64,000 nucleotides of DNA, taken from NCBI GenBank assembly GCA_964408085.1, contig CAYOYB010000010.1, positions 1-64,000 of the forward strand, read 5' to 3'. The translations under genes were made by a program, and so were the position numbers. This document shows, piece after piece, positions 42,747 to 52,348 of this stretch (the first letter of the stretch is position 1; every line of letters starts with the position of its first letter). Below the pieces are notes generated by a model. The model was given only the letters and a program-made list of their open reading frames with translations, did no database searches and was not told the origin of the DNA. The DNA is from CAJLIR01 sp964408085. Lineage in GTDB: Bacteria; Bacillota_I; Bacilli_A; RF39; UBA660.

Positions 42747-44569
42747 AAAATATTTTATTGCAAATAACATCTGAAATAGAAGAGTTAAAAAATACAAAAT
42801 TTAAGGATTTAGATGAAGTAAAATTTTTTATAGAATATAAAAATATGGTTGATTATATTCTGTGTGGCGTTAATATAAAGGACGATGATGACTTAAGTAG
42901 GTATAAGAGTGATGAAAGTATTAAAAAAGTTGCTAAGAAAATTGTAGATGAAAAAGATAAACCTATTACAGTCATTGATTTGTTTATTTTATGTCATAGA
43001 GTTTACTATCAAGACGAAACTTTTATAGATTTCAAAAATAAGATTTATGGTAATGATAAAATATTAAAACAAATCATTAATTCTTCAACTAGTGTCCTTA
43101 ATTATTACTATTATAAAGGTAGTATAGAACTAGCTTATGAATTAAATGATGATTTAATCAAAAATTCTATTTTTAATGATGAAAGATATATTAAAACACT
43201 TAAAAATATCTTAAATATTCTTTATATTAAAAGTAATCATATTTACCCATTAGGTATTAATGATAAGTTTGTTAAAGCTTTAGGACTCTATGAATTATCA
43301 AAAGATATATATAATAGATATAAGCGTTTGATTAATGAAAATAATAAATTTCTTGTTAAATTAGAAAAACAAAAGCAAAAATATATAAATTTATTAGAAA
43401 GTTTGCAAGGTATAAAATTACCTTTTATAATTAATGCAACAGAATTAAAAGATTTATCAGAAGAAACGATTTATAATTTATATATGGATATCGCTACTCT
43501 TAATCAAGGTTATTATGAAGGATTGATTGAAAAAAAGAAAGAATTGTCGATAGAGAGTTCTAAAAATGAAAAGGTTGCATTAAAAAATTGTGGTTTTGAT
43601 ATAGAAAAAATAGAACCAAAAAAATTAAATTTTCTTTTACATTATGGCAATATTAAAGAATTAGTTAAAATTATTACTTTTTTAAATAAACTTGATTATT
43701 GTTTAATAGATATATATTCTGATAATGGTATATATATTATGGTAAATACAACTTCTGATATTGTTAATAGAATTTACAATTTAATTGCTAATAAAATAAT
43801 TAATTTAAATTTTGTAACTAATAATCCTAAAATTTTCTTTAAAAAAGATATTGTTAATGATTTAAAAGGATTATATGCCATTTTAACTGCAAATGTAAAC
43901 GTTTTAGAACATAACTATGATATAAGAAATAGTTATGCCAATGAACTATTAATAACAAATCCAAATGATTTAACAAATAACATAAATACATTAAAAAAAT
44001 ATAATGATTATTTAAATTGTTCTATTTTAAAAAATGCAAAATTATTTGATTATTTAGATTTATTAATTGAACTTGGTTTTAGTAATCATATTCAAAATGG
44101 TCTTTATAATATAACTGAAAATAGTTACAATGATATTAAAAAGTTTTATGTTGCTAAATTAATGAATTTTGATTGTAATAACTTAGATAGTATATTAAAA
44201 AGTCAAGAATTTCCTGTAGCTAATGAACAAATAGACGCTTACATTATAAATGATGTTTCTGATTACATTCCAAAAGAAATAAGTGATATATTAGATAATA
44301 GTCCTAGAAATATAATTAGTAATAACGAATTAAAACAATTTGAAAAATATTCTAAAGATAATTTAACTTATGATTTTAATGGTATTCTAATTTCTAAAAA
44401 TAAAATTTTACGAAATTTACATTGTTTAGAAAATAATGACACTCAATATAATCAAGATGATATGTTATTTACATCTATCATATATGGTTCAATTTTAGAT
44501 TATGAACAAATTGATTCTTTAAAAGAGATTATTTATAGTAAAAAGTATTTAAAAAAAATAAAAAATTGA
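42743..44569 (+). CDS. Unknown 608-aa protein, second of the pair
   Basis: A helical, Asn- and Lys-rich soluble protein without recognisable catalytic motif. A coiled-coil-like stretch lies at about 190-235. Repeating helical units (for example DIEKIEPKKLNFLLHYGNIK) may form a solenoid; the text LNFLLHYGN / LDLLIELGF recalls mTERF-like or TPR-like repeats. ATGA overlap with the upstream gene. It ends in a bidirectional terminator. Confidence 0.7.
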   Translation: MKNILLQITSEIEELKNTKFKDLDEVKFFIEYKNMVDYILCGVNIKDDDDLSRYKSDESIKKVAKKIVDEKDKPITVIDLFILCHRVYYQDETFIDFKNKIYGNDKILKQIINSSTSVLNYYYYKGSIELAYELNDDLIKNSIFNDERYIKTLKNILNILYIKSNHIYPLGINDKFVKALGLYELSKDIYNRYKRLINENNKFLVKLEKQKQKYINLLESLQGIKLPFIINATELKDLSEETIYNLYMDIATLNQGYYEGLIEKKKELSIESSKNEKVALKNCGFDIEKIEPKKLNFLLHYGNIKELVKIITFLNKLDYCLIDIYSDNGIYIMVNTTSDIVNRIYNLIANKIINLNFVTNNPKIFFKKDIVNDLKGLYAILTANVNVLEHNYDIRNSYANELLITNPNDLTNNINTLKKYNDYLNCSILKNAKLFDYLDLLIELGFSNHIQNGLYNITENSYNDIKKFYVAKLMNFDCNNLDSILKSQEFPVANEQIDAYIINDVSDYIPKEISDILDNSPRNIISNNELKQFEKYSKDNLTYDFNGILISKNKILRNLHCLENNDTQYNQDDMLFTSIIYGSILDYEQIDSLKEIIYSKKYLKKIKN

Positions 44570-44592
44570 TAGTTAAAATGCTATCAATTTTT
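44561..44592. terminator. Bidirectional terminator
   Basis: AAAAATTGATAG pairs with CTATCAATTTTT. It separates the converging unknown pair and the nucleotidyltransferase gene, and covers both gene ends. Confidence 0.85.
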
Positions 44593-45472
44593 ATTGCCAT
44601 AATTTATCAGGATAAGTACCATTATTTATCAAATTGTCAATATGTTCTTGTAATTCAGTAAGATCTTCCTTATAGGTAATTCCACAAAAAACATCATTTG
44701 TTTCAATAACTTTCATTTTAATTATATCTTCGTCAATCATATTTTGAATAATAGTAGGTAAGTAAAATTCGCTTTTTAATAAATCAGTATTAGAATTAGT
44801 CAAAAATTCGATAAAATATTGTTCAGCATATTTAAAAATTTTATTATCTAAACCAAAGAAATTAACTGAAACATTAGAATTTTTATCAATTACTTTTATT
44901 TCATCATTTTCTATGTATGTTAGCTCATTATCTCTAATTTGAACACCTAATCTTTCATTTAATCTATCTAAAAAACCATCTTTATAACTACATACACCTC
45001 TTGAAACACTTCCATTTTTACTTAAAGTATTGATTAATTTATAGCCAACTAATGCATAATTATCATTATTATTTAAATAATCAGCAATTTTAATAAAAGA
45101 ATCTCTTCCATAAAAGTCATCAGCGTTGATAATTACAAATTTTCCTTTAACAATATCTTTTATTGTAAGAAGGGCATGACCAGTACCCCAAGGCTTAACA
45201 CGTTCATTTTTTTCTATTTTTACTGGTATATCAGATATATCCTGAAATACATATAATACTTCAATGTGTTTTTTTATTCTTTTACCAATTGTTTCTTCAA
45301 AATCATCAAGATTTTCTTTTCTTATAATAAATATTACACGTTTAAAACCTGCTTTTATAGCGTCATAAATAGAGTAGTCAATAATAAATTCACCATTATG
45401 ACCAACCGCCTGTGTTTGTTTTAAACCTCCAAATCTGCTTCCCATTCCAGCAGCCATTATAACTAAATCCAT
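44591..45472 (-). CDS. Sugar-phosphate nucleotidyltransferase
   Basis: A 293-aa protein. The N-terminal MAAGMGSRFGGLKQTQAVG is the NTP-binding loop of sugar nucleotidyltransferases, and FVIINADDFYGRDSF holds the metal-binding Asp. It is related to UTP/dTTP-glucose-1-phosphate enzymes, shorter at the C-terminus. It lies 14 nt after galE on the same strand, so it probably supplies UDP-sugar for that enzyme or for the polysaccharide locus. Confidence 0.85.
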   Translation of the reverse strand: MDLVIMAAGMGSRFGGLKQTQAVGHNGEFIIDYSIYDAIKAGFKRVIFIIRKENLDDFEETIGKRIKKHIEVLYVFQDISDIPVKIEKNERVKPWGTGHALLTIKDIVKGKFVIINADDFYGRDSFIKIADYLNNNDNYALVGYKLINTLSKNGSVSRGVCSYKDGFLDRLNERLGVQIRDNELTYIENDEIKVIDKNSNVSVNFFGLDNKIFKYAEQYFIEFLTNSNTDLLKSEFYLPTIIQNMIDEDIIKMKVIETNDVFCGITYKEDLTELQEHIDNLINNGTYPDKLWQ

Positions 45473-45486
45473 AAAATTCTCCTTTA

Positions 45487-46497
45487 TTACATATTTTCGT
45501 TTTTTAAAATAAAATTGTAAGCATCTTTACACATATCTTCTAACGTTTTTTCTGTTTTCCAATTAAGTTCTTTTAAGGCTAGAGTAGGGTCAGCGCAAAT
45601 ACTAGGTAAATCGCCACTTCTTCTTTCACCATATTTATAGTTAAGTTTTAAATTATTAACACGTTCAAAAGTTGTAACAATCTCAGTAACACTTACACCA
45701 TTTCCAGAACCTAAATTATAAATTTTTATGCCTGATTTTAAATTAAATAATTGTTCTATAGCTTTAATATGACCAATTGCCAAATCAACAACATGAATAT
45801 AATCTCTTATACAAGTTCCATCAGGTGTATTATAATCATTACCAAATATTGTCAAACATTCTAGTTTACCAACTGCAACTCTTAAAATATAAGGCATTAA
45901 ATTATTTGGTATGCCACTAGGATCATCACCAATAAGACCTGAAGAATGAGAACCAACTGGATTAAAATATCTTAACATTGTAATTGACCAAGTTGGATCA
46001 GAATTATATAAGTCTTCTAGAATATCCTCAATCACCGTTTTTGTTTTACCATAAGGATTACTTGGTGTTCCTTTTTTAATTGTTTCAACAAATTTTGTTT
46101 CTTTACAGTCACCATAGACAGTAGCACTTGAAGAAAAAACTAGCTTTTTGCAATCAAACTTATTCATGGTTTCCAATAAAGTCAAAGTAGTATCAATATT
46201 ATTTCGATAGTACATTAATGGCTTTTCTACACTTTCGCCAACAGCTTTAAATCCAGCAAAATGAATAACTCCATCAATTGAATTTTCACTAAATATTTTT
46301 TCTAAAATAGCATGGTCACAAACATTACCTTCATAAAATTTAAAATCTTTCTTTGTAATAAGTTTTATTTTATCTAAAACATCTGGTTTTGAATTTGAAA
46401 AATCATCTATAACAACAACTTCATAGTTATTATCTAATAATTCAACAACAGTATGACTACCTATATAGCCACAACCACCAGTAACAAGTATCTTCAT
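45487..46497 (-). CDS. galE: UDP-glucose 4-epimerase
   Basis: A 336-aa short-chain dehydrogenase. MKILVTGGCGYIGSH is the NAD-binding GxxGxxG, followed by SSSATVYG (Ser) and NPYGKTK (Tyr-Lys catalytic pair), LRYFNPVGSHSSGLIGDDP, and GDLPSICADP. ATG 46497 has GGAGG at good spacing; the frame is open to 46518. It makes UDP-galactose for the neighbouring polysaccharide genes, which diverge from it across a 250-bp gap with a TATAAT for the + strand at about 46717. Confidence 0.95.
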   Translation of the reverse strand: MKILVTGGCGYIGSHTVVELLDNNYEVVVIDDFSNSKPDVLDKIKLITKKDFKFYEGNVCDHAILEKIFSENSIDGVIHFAGFKAVGESVEKPLMYYRNNIDTTLTLLETMNKFDCKKLVFSSSATVYGDCKETKFVETIKKGTPSNPYGKTKTVIEDILEDLYNSDPTWSITMLRYFNPVGSHSSGLIGDDPSGIPNNLMPYILRVAVGKLECLTIFGNDYNTPDGTCIRDYIHVVDLAIGHIKAIEQLFNLKSGIKIYNLGSGNGVSVTEIVTTFERVNNLKLNYKYGERRSGDLPSICADPTLALKELNWKTEKTLEDMCKDAYNFILKNENM

Positions 46498-46767
46498 AAC
46501 GATTACCTCCATAAACATTGTATCAAAAAAATAATATTTTACAACCTTAATTCAAAAATAGTTGTACAAAGTAAAGATACCGTAAAATAGAATTTACATT
46601 TTTTAATATGAATGTTATACTAAATATAGTATATTTTGTATATTTATCTTAATGTTATAAAAGTATATTATTTTAGGGAATATTATGTTTTTTTCTAAAA
46701 AAAAGAATTTATTATGATATAATACATAAGACATAAAGATTTCTATTGTTTACTAGGAGTTGATACT

Positions 46768-47877
46768 ATGAAAAAAATATTATTTGCGGCTAATTTAGAA
46801 TCATTTTTTCTTAAATTTTTAATTCCACAATTTAAATACTTTAAAGAGCAAGGATATGAAATTCATATTGCCGCTAAATTAGAAGGTTTAGATGTTCCAT
46901 ATTGCGATAAAAAATATGATATTGATTTCGCTAGAAGTATAAATGCAAAACAAATTATTAATTCATATAAACAAATGAAAAATCTTTTTAAAACTGAACA
47001 TTATGATATTGTAAGTTGTCATACACCTTTTGGTGGAGCTATTACAAGATTAGCTTATAAAAAATGTAAAGTAAAAGACACTAAAATGGTTTACATGGCT
47101 CATGGTTTTCATTTTTATAAAGGCGCTCCAAAATTCAATTGGTTATGTTTTTACCCAGTCGAAAAATATTTGGCTAAACATACAGATACTTTAGTTACAA
47201 TTAATTTAGATGACTATGAGCTAGCTAAGAAAAAATTTAAAACTGATGTAAGATATGTAAAAGGTGTGGGATTAGATGTTTCTAAATTTGATTTTGAAAT
47301 GAATGAAGAGTTAAAACAAGACTATAGAAGAAAAATTGGGTTAGAAAAAGATGATTTTATTTTGATTTATCCAGCTGAATTATTACCTCGTAAAAGACAA
47401 ACTTGGTTAATTAAAACTTTAAATGAATTATTTAAAGAAAATCCTAAATTTCATTTATTATTACCTGGAAAAGACTCAATGAATGGTGAATGTCAAAAAT
47501 TAGTAAATGATTTAAATTTGAATGACCAAATTCATTTTTTGGGTTTTAGAAAAGATGTTCCAGAATTATTAGCTATCTCAGATTTAGCTGTTTCTTCATC
47601 AAAACAAGAGGGTTTACCTGTCAATGTTATGGAAGCTATGTATTGTGGTTTACCGCTTGTTGTTACTGCTTGTCGTGGTAATCGTGATTTAATTGAAAAT
47701 GGTAAAAATGGTTACATTGTTGGTATTAATGATAGTAAAGAATTTTGTGAAAAAGTTTTGTATTTTTCTAAGTTAACTGAAGAAGAAAAAGAAAAAATAA
47801 AAAAAGGAAATAAGGAAATTATTGAACAATATTTGTTAGATCGAGTTATAGAAGATATTATTGAAATGTATGAGTGA
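46768..47877 (+). CDS. Family 4 glycosyltransferase
   Basis: A 369-aa GT-B fold enzyme. The C-terminal half has the GT4 pattern: IYPAELLPRKRQTWLI, FLGFRKDVPELLAISDLAVS, and SSKQEGLPVNVMEAMYCGLP (E-x7-E). The N-terminus resembles EpsF/CapM-type capsule transferases. First gene of the polysaccharide operon. SD AGGAG. Confidence 0.92.
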   Translation: MKKILFAANLESFFLKFLIPQFKYFKEQGYEIHIAAKLEGLDVPYCDKKYDIDFARSINAKQIINSYKQMKNLFKTEHYDIVSCHTPFGGAITRLAYKKCKVKDTKMVYMAHGFHFYKGAPKFNWLCFYPVEKYLAKHTDTLVTINLDDYELAKKKFKTDVRYVKGVGLDVSKFDFEMNEELKQDYRRKIGLEKDDFILIYPAELLPRKRQTWLIKTLNELFKENPKFHLLLPGKDSMNGECQKLVNDLNLNDQIHFLGFRKDVPELLAISDLAVSSSKQEGLPVNVMEAMYCGLPLVVTACRGNRDLIENGKNGYIVGINDSKEFCEKVLYFSKLTEEEKEKIKKGNKEIIEQYLLDRVIEDIIEMYE

Positions 47878-47885
47878 TAAGTTAA

Positions 47886-48890
47886 ATGAAAAATAAAGAT
47901 ATTTTACTTAGTATTATTATTCCTGTTTACAATTTAGAACTTTATATTGAACGTTGTTTGAATAGTTTGATAAATCAAATTTCTGAAAATGTTGAGATAA
48001 TTATTGTTAACGATGGTTCAACCGATAAAAGTGCCAAAATTTGTGAAAAATATTGTTCAAAATATCCTTATATTAAATATATCTATCAAAACAACGCTGG
48101 TGTATCCAATGCACGTAATAATGGTTTAAAGTTAGCTAAAGGTAAGTATATTGAATTTGTTGATGGTGATGATTATCTTTTACCTAACTCCATTCCTGCT
48201 ATTTTAAATAAAATAAAATTAAATAATCCAGATATTATTGTAGGAGATTATATAAAATTTTATGATGAAGTTGATTTTATAAAAGAAAAAAAATTAGATA
48301 CAAATATAATTTTAAATATTGAAAATTCTAGTTATCCTGAGAATATAATTAACTTAACAAATAATAATTTATTTAATTCTAGTTTATGGTGTAATATCTT
48401 TAGACTAGATATTATTAACAAAAATAATATTAGATTTATTGAAACAGTTAAATATACAGAAGATTTGGATTTTTGTTTAAAAGCATTTTTTTATTGTAAA
48501 AAAGTTAATGTTTTAACAAATAAAATATACGCCTATAGACAAGCTAGAAATGGTTCTGCAACTTCCACAATATCAGAAAAAAGAGTAGTAGACAATTTAA
48601 ATTTTGTTAAAAATTGGTATGAATTTTACAAAATATCTACTTTTGACTATAAAATTAAAAACTATTTAATAAATTTTATAGCTTATGAATATTCCATTGT
48701 TTACGGTTTATTATTTTTATCAGATAAAACAACTTTTTCTAAAATGTATTCAAACATTTATGAATATAAATGGCTATTAAAGTATAATCAAAATAAAAAA
48801 GTAAAATTAGTGTCAATGATGTATCATATTATTGGGTTTAAAAATACAGGCAAATTATTAGCGAAATTTATTAATTCAAAAAATAGGTGA
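47886..48890 (+). CDS. Family 2 glycosyltransferase
   Basis: A 334-aa GT-A enzyme: LLSIIIPVYNLELYIERCLN, VEIIIVNDGSTDKS, NNAGVSNARNNGL and the DXD equivalent EFVDGDDYL. Typical capsule glycosyltransferase, cytoplasmic. It is 8 nt after the preceding gene and 6 nt before the next. Confidence 0.93.
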   Translation: MKNKDILLSIIIPVYNLELYIERCLNSLINQISENVEIIIVNDGSTDKSAKICEKYCSKYPYIKYIYQNNAGVSNARNNGLKLAKGKYIEFVDGDDYLLPNSIPAILNKIKLNNPDIIVGDYIKFYDEVDFIKEKKLDTNIILNIENSSYPENIINLTNNNLFNSSLWCNIFRLDIINKNNIRFIETVKYTEDLDFCLKAFFYCKKVNVLTNKIYAYRQARNGSATSTISEKRVVDNLNFVKNWYEFYKISTFDYKIKNYLINFIAYEYSIVYGLLFLSDKTTFSKMYSNIYEYKWLLKYNQNKKVKLVSMMYHIIGFKNTGKLLAKFINSKNR

Positions 48891-48896
48891 TGTTAG

Positions 48897-51209
48897 GTGA
48901 ATAACTTTGTAGAATATATAATTAATATAAGCAAAAAATACCAAATAGGTTTAATTCTATTTGCTTTTTGTTTTTTATTTGCCCCACCTTTTTTTCCAGA
49001 AATAAATTCAGTTTTAATTTTAACTATTTATTCTTTCATTATGATTATTTTAAAATATAAAAATAGACTTAAAAATATTTTAAAAAATAATAATATTAAA
49101 AAATGTTTAACTATTTTAACTATATATTTTATTATTTATATAACATCTATCTTAATAAATGGACTTATTACTGGTAATTGGTATTTAAAAAATTATATAA
49201 TAAATATTTATTCCTTTGTCTTAGCTTTCCCAGTTACTTTTACTTGTTCATTTTATCTAATTTTTCGTTGTGAAGATTTAAACTTAAAATTTGATGATTT
49301 AATTAAAATTTTTATAAAAGCTGGTCTTATTCAAGCTGTTATATGCGTTTTAACACTAATTATTCCACCTCTAAAAAATTTACTAGTTGAAATTATGCTA
49401 TATAATACAGGCGATGAACACCTTAGTGTTCCTTGGCTCGTATCCAGAAGATTTTATGGTTTTTCTAATAGTATGCTTGATTTATTTGGATTTGGAACTG
49501 GTATTATTGCTGTCTTAGCCTTATTTTATGGTCTAAAACATGGTCATAAATACTTAATGCTTACACCATTATTATTAGCCGTTCCTTTTTTAAATTCGCG
49601 TTCTGGATTAATAATTTTTGCAATTGGTTTTATATTTTTTTTAATATGTGTTTTTACAAATGAAAAATTTAAAAATTTGAAGAAATATATATTTTTTAGT
49701 GTACTAGGAATTCTATTTTTATTTTTAATAATTTATATTTTTTCTCCTAATACTATTGATTGGATTATTAATGATTTTAGTTCATTTTTTATTCAAAATG
49801 ATGGAACTGCCAGTGTATTGTTTAGTAATGATTTTTGGAAAATACCACATTTAGAAAATCTATTGATAGGTACAGGGTATAGTGTTTCTGGATATTCAGA
49901 ATTTGCTGTACCAATGATTGCTCATTCTGATGTAGGTTATATAAATGAACTATGGAAAGTTGGTATAATAGGTTCATTAGTAATATATTATTTTGTGCTT
50001 TATTTCCATAAAAAGATATATTTATTATCAAAAACTATTGAATGCCGTAATATGTTTTCTTTCTTCTTTTTAGCAATTTCTGTATTTATGATTAAATGTA
50101 CTGTTTTTACTTATAACCCAGGTAGTGTTGTTATTTATACCTTAGGATTTATGTTTTTTCTAGAAAATGAAAAAGAAGCTAATGTTAAAAAGGAGGATAA
50201 AATGATAAATAAAGAAATGCTTGATGAAAATATTTTAGTTAGTGTAGTAGTCCCTATTTATAATGTTGAAAAATATTTACAAAAATGTCTTACTTCGATT
50301 CGCAGTCAAACATACAAAAATTTAGAAATTTTATTAATTAATGATGGGACACAAGACAATTCTTTAGCAATTTGTAATGAAAATGCTAAAGAAGATGACA
50401 GAATTAAAGTAATTAGTCAAAAAAATGGAGGGCTTTCTAAAGCTCGAAATACTGGATTAAAAAAGGCAAGTGGAGAATATATTTGTTTTATAGATAGTGA
50501 TGATTTTGTTGATGAGCATTATGTTGAATATATGTTAAAAAATATTATAGAAAATAATTCAGATATTTGTGCCTGCGATTTCTATTATATAAATGAAAAC
50601 GAGGATACTTGGAGTAAAAATATTGTAAAAAACAAGCAAGAATTTACTAATATAGAAGCAATTTGTGATATATTAAGTGAGAAACAAACTACAGAAGTTA
50701 TGGCTTGGAATAAATTATATAAACGCAGCCTTTTTATAGACAATGATATAACTTTTCCAGTTGGTAAGCTTCATGAAGATAATTTTACAACTTATAAATT
50801 ATATTATTTTTCCAAAAAAGTAACTTTAGTAAATGATAAACTATACTATTATTTACAACGTAATAATAGTATTATGAGTCAAAACTTTAATACCAAAAGA
50901 TTAGAAATATTAAATGCTGTTAAAGAAGCTAGAAAATTTTTTAAAGATTATAATTTAAAAATTGATCAAGATTTAATTGATTGTTATGAATTATCAATTA
51001 TGCTTAATTTAATCAATACAATGATGCGTAATAATTATAATGGTAGTGAAAAACAAGAGTTAATTGACAAAATTAGAAATAATAAAAAAGGGTACTTACA
51101 CAATAAATATATAGGGTCAAAAAATAGATTATTAGTTATATTATTAGGAAAAACTGGAAATTTATATTCAAAAATTTTATTATTTAAAGAAAAAAGTAAA
51201 AAATTATAA
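48897..51209 (+). CDS. Wzy-like polymerase fused to a GT2 glycosyltransferase
   Basis: A 770-aa protein with a GTG start. Residues 1 to about 425 have about 12 helices with an O-antigen-ligase/Wzy-like arrangement, including LNSRSGLIIFAIGF and an extracellular loop at about 285-345. From about 445 a full GT2 domain follows: LVSVVVPIYNVEKYLQKCLT, LLINDGTQDNS, and ICFIDSDDF. The join at 50190-50204 contains AAGGAGG 5 nt before an in-frame ATG (50202), so the GT2 half could also be made alone. Polymerase would act outside, transferase inside. Confidence 0.88.
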   Translation: MNNFVEYIINISKKYQIGLILFAFCFLFAPPFFPEINSVLILTIYSFIMIILKYKNRLKNILKNNNIKKCLTILTIYFIIYITSILINGLITGNWYLKNYIINIYSFVLAFPVTFTCSFYLIFRCEDLNLKFDDLIKIFIKAGLIQAVICVLTLIIPPLKNLLVEIMLYNTGDEHLSVPWLVSRRFYGFSNSMLDLFGFGTGIIAVLALFYGLKHGHKYLMLTPLLLAVPFLNSRSGLIIFAIGFIFFLICVFTNEKFKNLKKYIFFSVLGILFLFLIIYIFSPNTIDWIINDFSSFFIQNDGTASVLFSNDFWKIPHLENLLIGTGYSVSGYSEFAVPMIAHSDVGYINELWKVGIIGSLVIYYFVLYFHKKIYLLSKTIECRNMFSFFFLAISVFMIKCTVFTYNPGSVVIYTLGFMFFLENEKEANVKKEDKMINKEMLDENILVSVVVPIYNVEKYLQKCLTSIRSQTYKNLEILLINDGTQDNSLAICNENAKEDDRIKVISQKNGGLSKARNTGLKKASGEYICFIDSDDFVDEHYVEYMLKNIIENNSDICACDFYYINENEDTWSKNIVKNKQEFTNIEAICDILSEKQTTEVMAWNKLYKRSLFIDNDITFPVGKLHEDNFTTYKLYYFSKKVTLVNDKLYYYLQRNNSIMSQNFNTKRLEILNAVKEARKFFKDYNLKIDQDLIDCYELSIMLNLINTMMRNNYNGSEKQELIDKIRNNKKGYLHNKYIGSKNRLLVILLGKTGNLYSKILLFKEKSKKL

Positions 51210-51279
51210 TAATTAGTATAATATGATTAAAAACTAATGTTTTAAACAGATGTATTATCAAATAAAAAGGATGAGTATT

Positions 51280-52347
51280 ATGGTAGAAAAATTAAAGAAA
51301 ATCAAAATAATTAGATTAATTGCACGCAAAATTATATTTATAAAAAAGAAGATTATCCAGCATCTTATGCTAATAAATATAATAATTAAAAATGCTTTAT
51401 ACAAAGATAAAATATATATAATTGGGACACCAATTCATGAAAATTTAGGTGATCAAGCTATAATATATAGCGAAAATAAATTTTTTAATTATTTTTATCC
51501 AAATAAAAAAGTTATTGAGATAGAATCATCATTAGCCCAAAGCAAAACAAAAATATTAAAGAAAATAATTGAAGATAAAATGATTTTTATACATGGTGGG
51601 GGGTTTTTAGGAACTGTTTGGCCTAATGAAGAGCAAATGTTCAGAAAAATAGTTCAGAGTTTTTCTAAAAATACCATTATTATAATGCCACAAACTATTT
51701 TTTTTGATAATAGTGAAAAAGGAAACCAAGAATTACTTATTTCAAAAGAAATATATCAATCTCATAAAAAATTATATTTTTGTTGTAGAGAACAATACTC
51801 ATATAATTTTATGAAAAAAGAGTTTCCAAAATGTAAAACAATTTTAGTACCAGATATTGTGTTATTCAATAATTTCTTTAATTTTAAATCTATTAGAAAT
51901 GGTGCTTTATTTTGTATTAGAAGAGATAGAGAAAAAATAAATTACTCCTTTAATGAAATTGAAACATTATTAAAGTCAAAAAATGTTTTATTTGATTATA
52001 CTGATACAGTTATTAAAAAAAATGTATATAGATTTAATCGAAAAAGAGAATTTTTTAAAAAATTAAAACAAATATCAAATTATAAGATTTTGTTTACAGA
52101 TAGACTACATGGAATGGTATTCGCATTTTTAACAAATACTCCATGTCTTGTATTTGAAAATAGTAATTACAAAGTTAAAGGATTATATGAATGGATATCT
52201 GATTGTAAGTACGTTAAAATGTATAATGAAAAAACATTAGAAAAAGATATAGAAGAATTATTAAAAATTCAACCAATTTATGATAATAAAAAATTAATTG
52301 AGAAATTTGAGTTGTTAAAAGAATTAATTGATAAAAATGGTGATTAA
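51280..52347 (+). CDS. Polysaccharide pyruvyltransferase family protein
   Basis: A 355-aa CsaB/WcaK-type protein: IIGTPIHENLGDQAIIYSEN, FIHGGGFLGTVWPNEE, IIMPQTIFF and TDRLHGMVFAFL. Such enzymes add pyruvate ketals to polysaccharides; some members have other roles. ATG 51280 follows AAAAAGGATGAG. It overlaps the flippase SD region. Confidence 0.88.
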   Translation: MVEKLKKIKIIRLIARKIIFIKKKIIQHLMLINIIIKNALYKDKIYIIGTPIHENLGDQAIIYSENKFFNYFYPNKKVIEIESSLAQSKTKILKKIIEDKMIFIHGGGFLGTVWPNEEQMFRKIVQSFSKNTIIIMPQTIFFDNSEKGNQELLISKEIYQSHKKLYFCCREQYSYNFMKKEFPKCKTILVPDIVLFNNFFNFKSIRNGALFCIRRDREKINYSFNEIETLLKSKNVLFDYTDTVIKKNVYRFNRKREFFKKLKQISNYKILFTDRLHGMVFAFLTNTPCLVFENSNYKVKGLYEWISDCKYVKMYNEKTLEKDIEELLKIQPIYDNKKLIEKFELLKELIDKNGD

Positions 52348-52348
52348 T

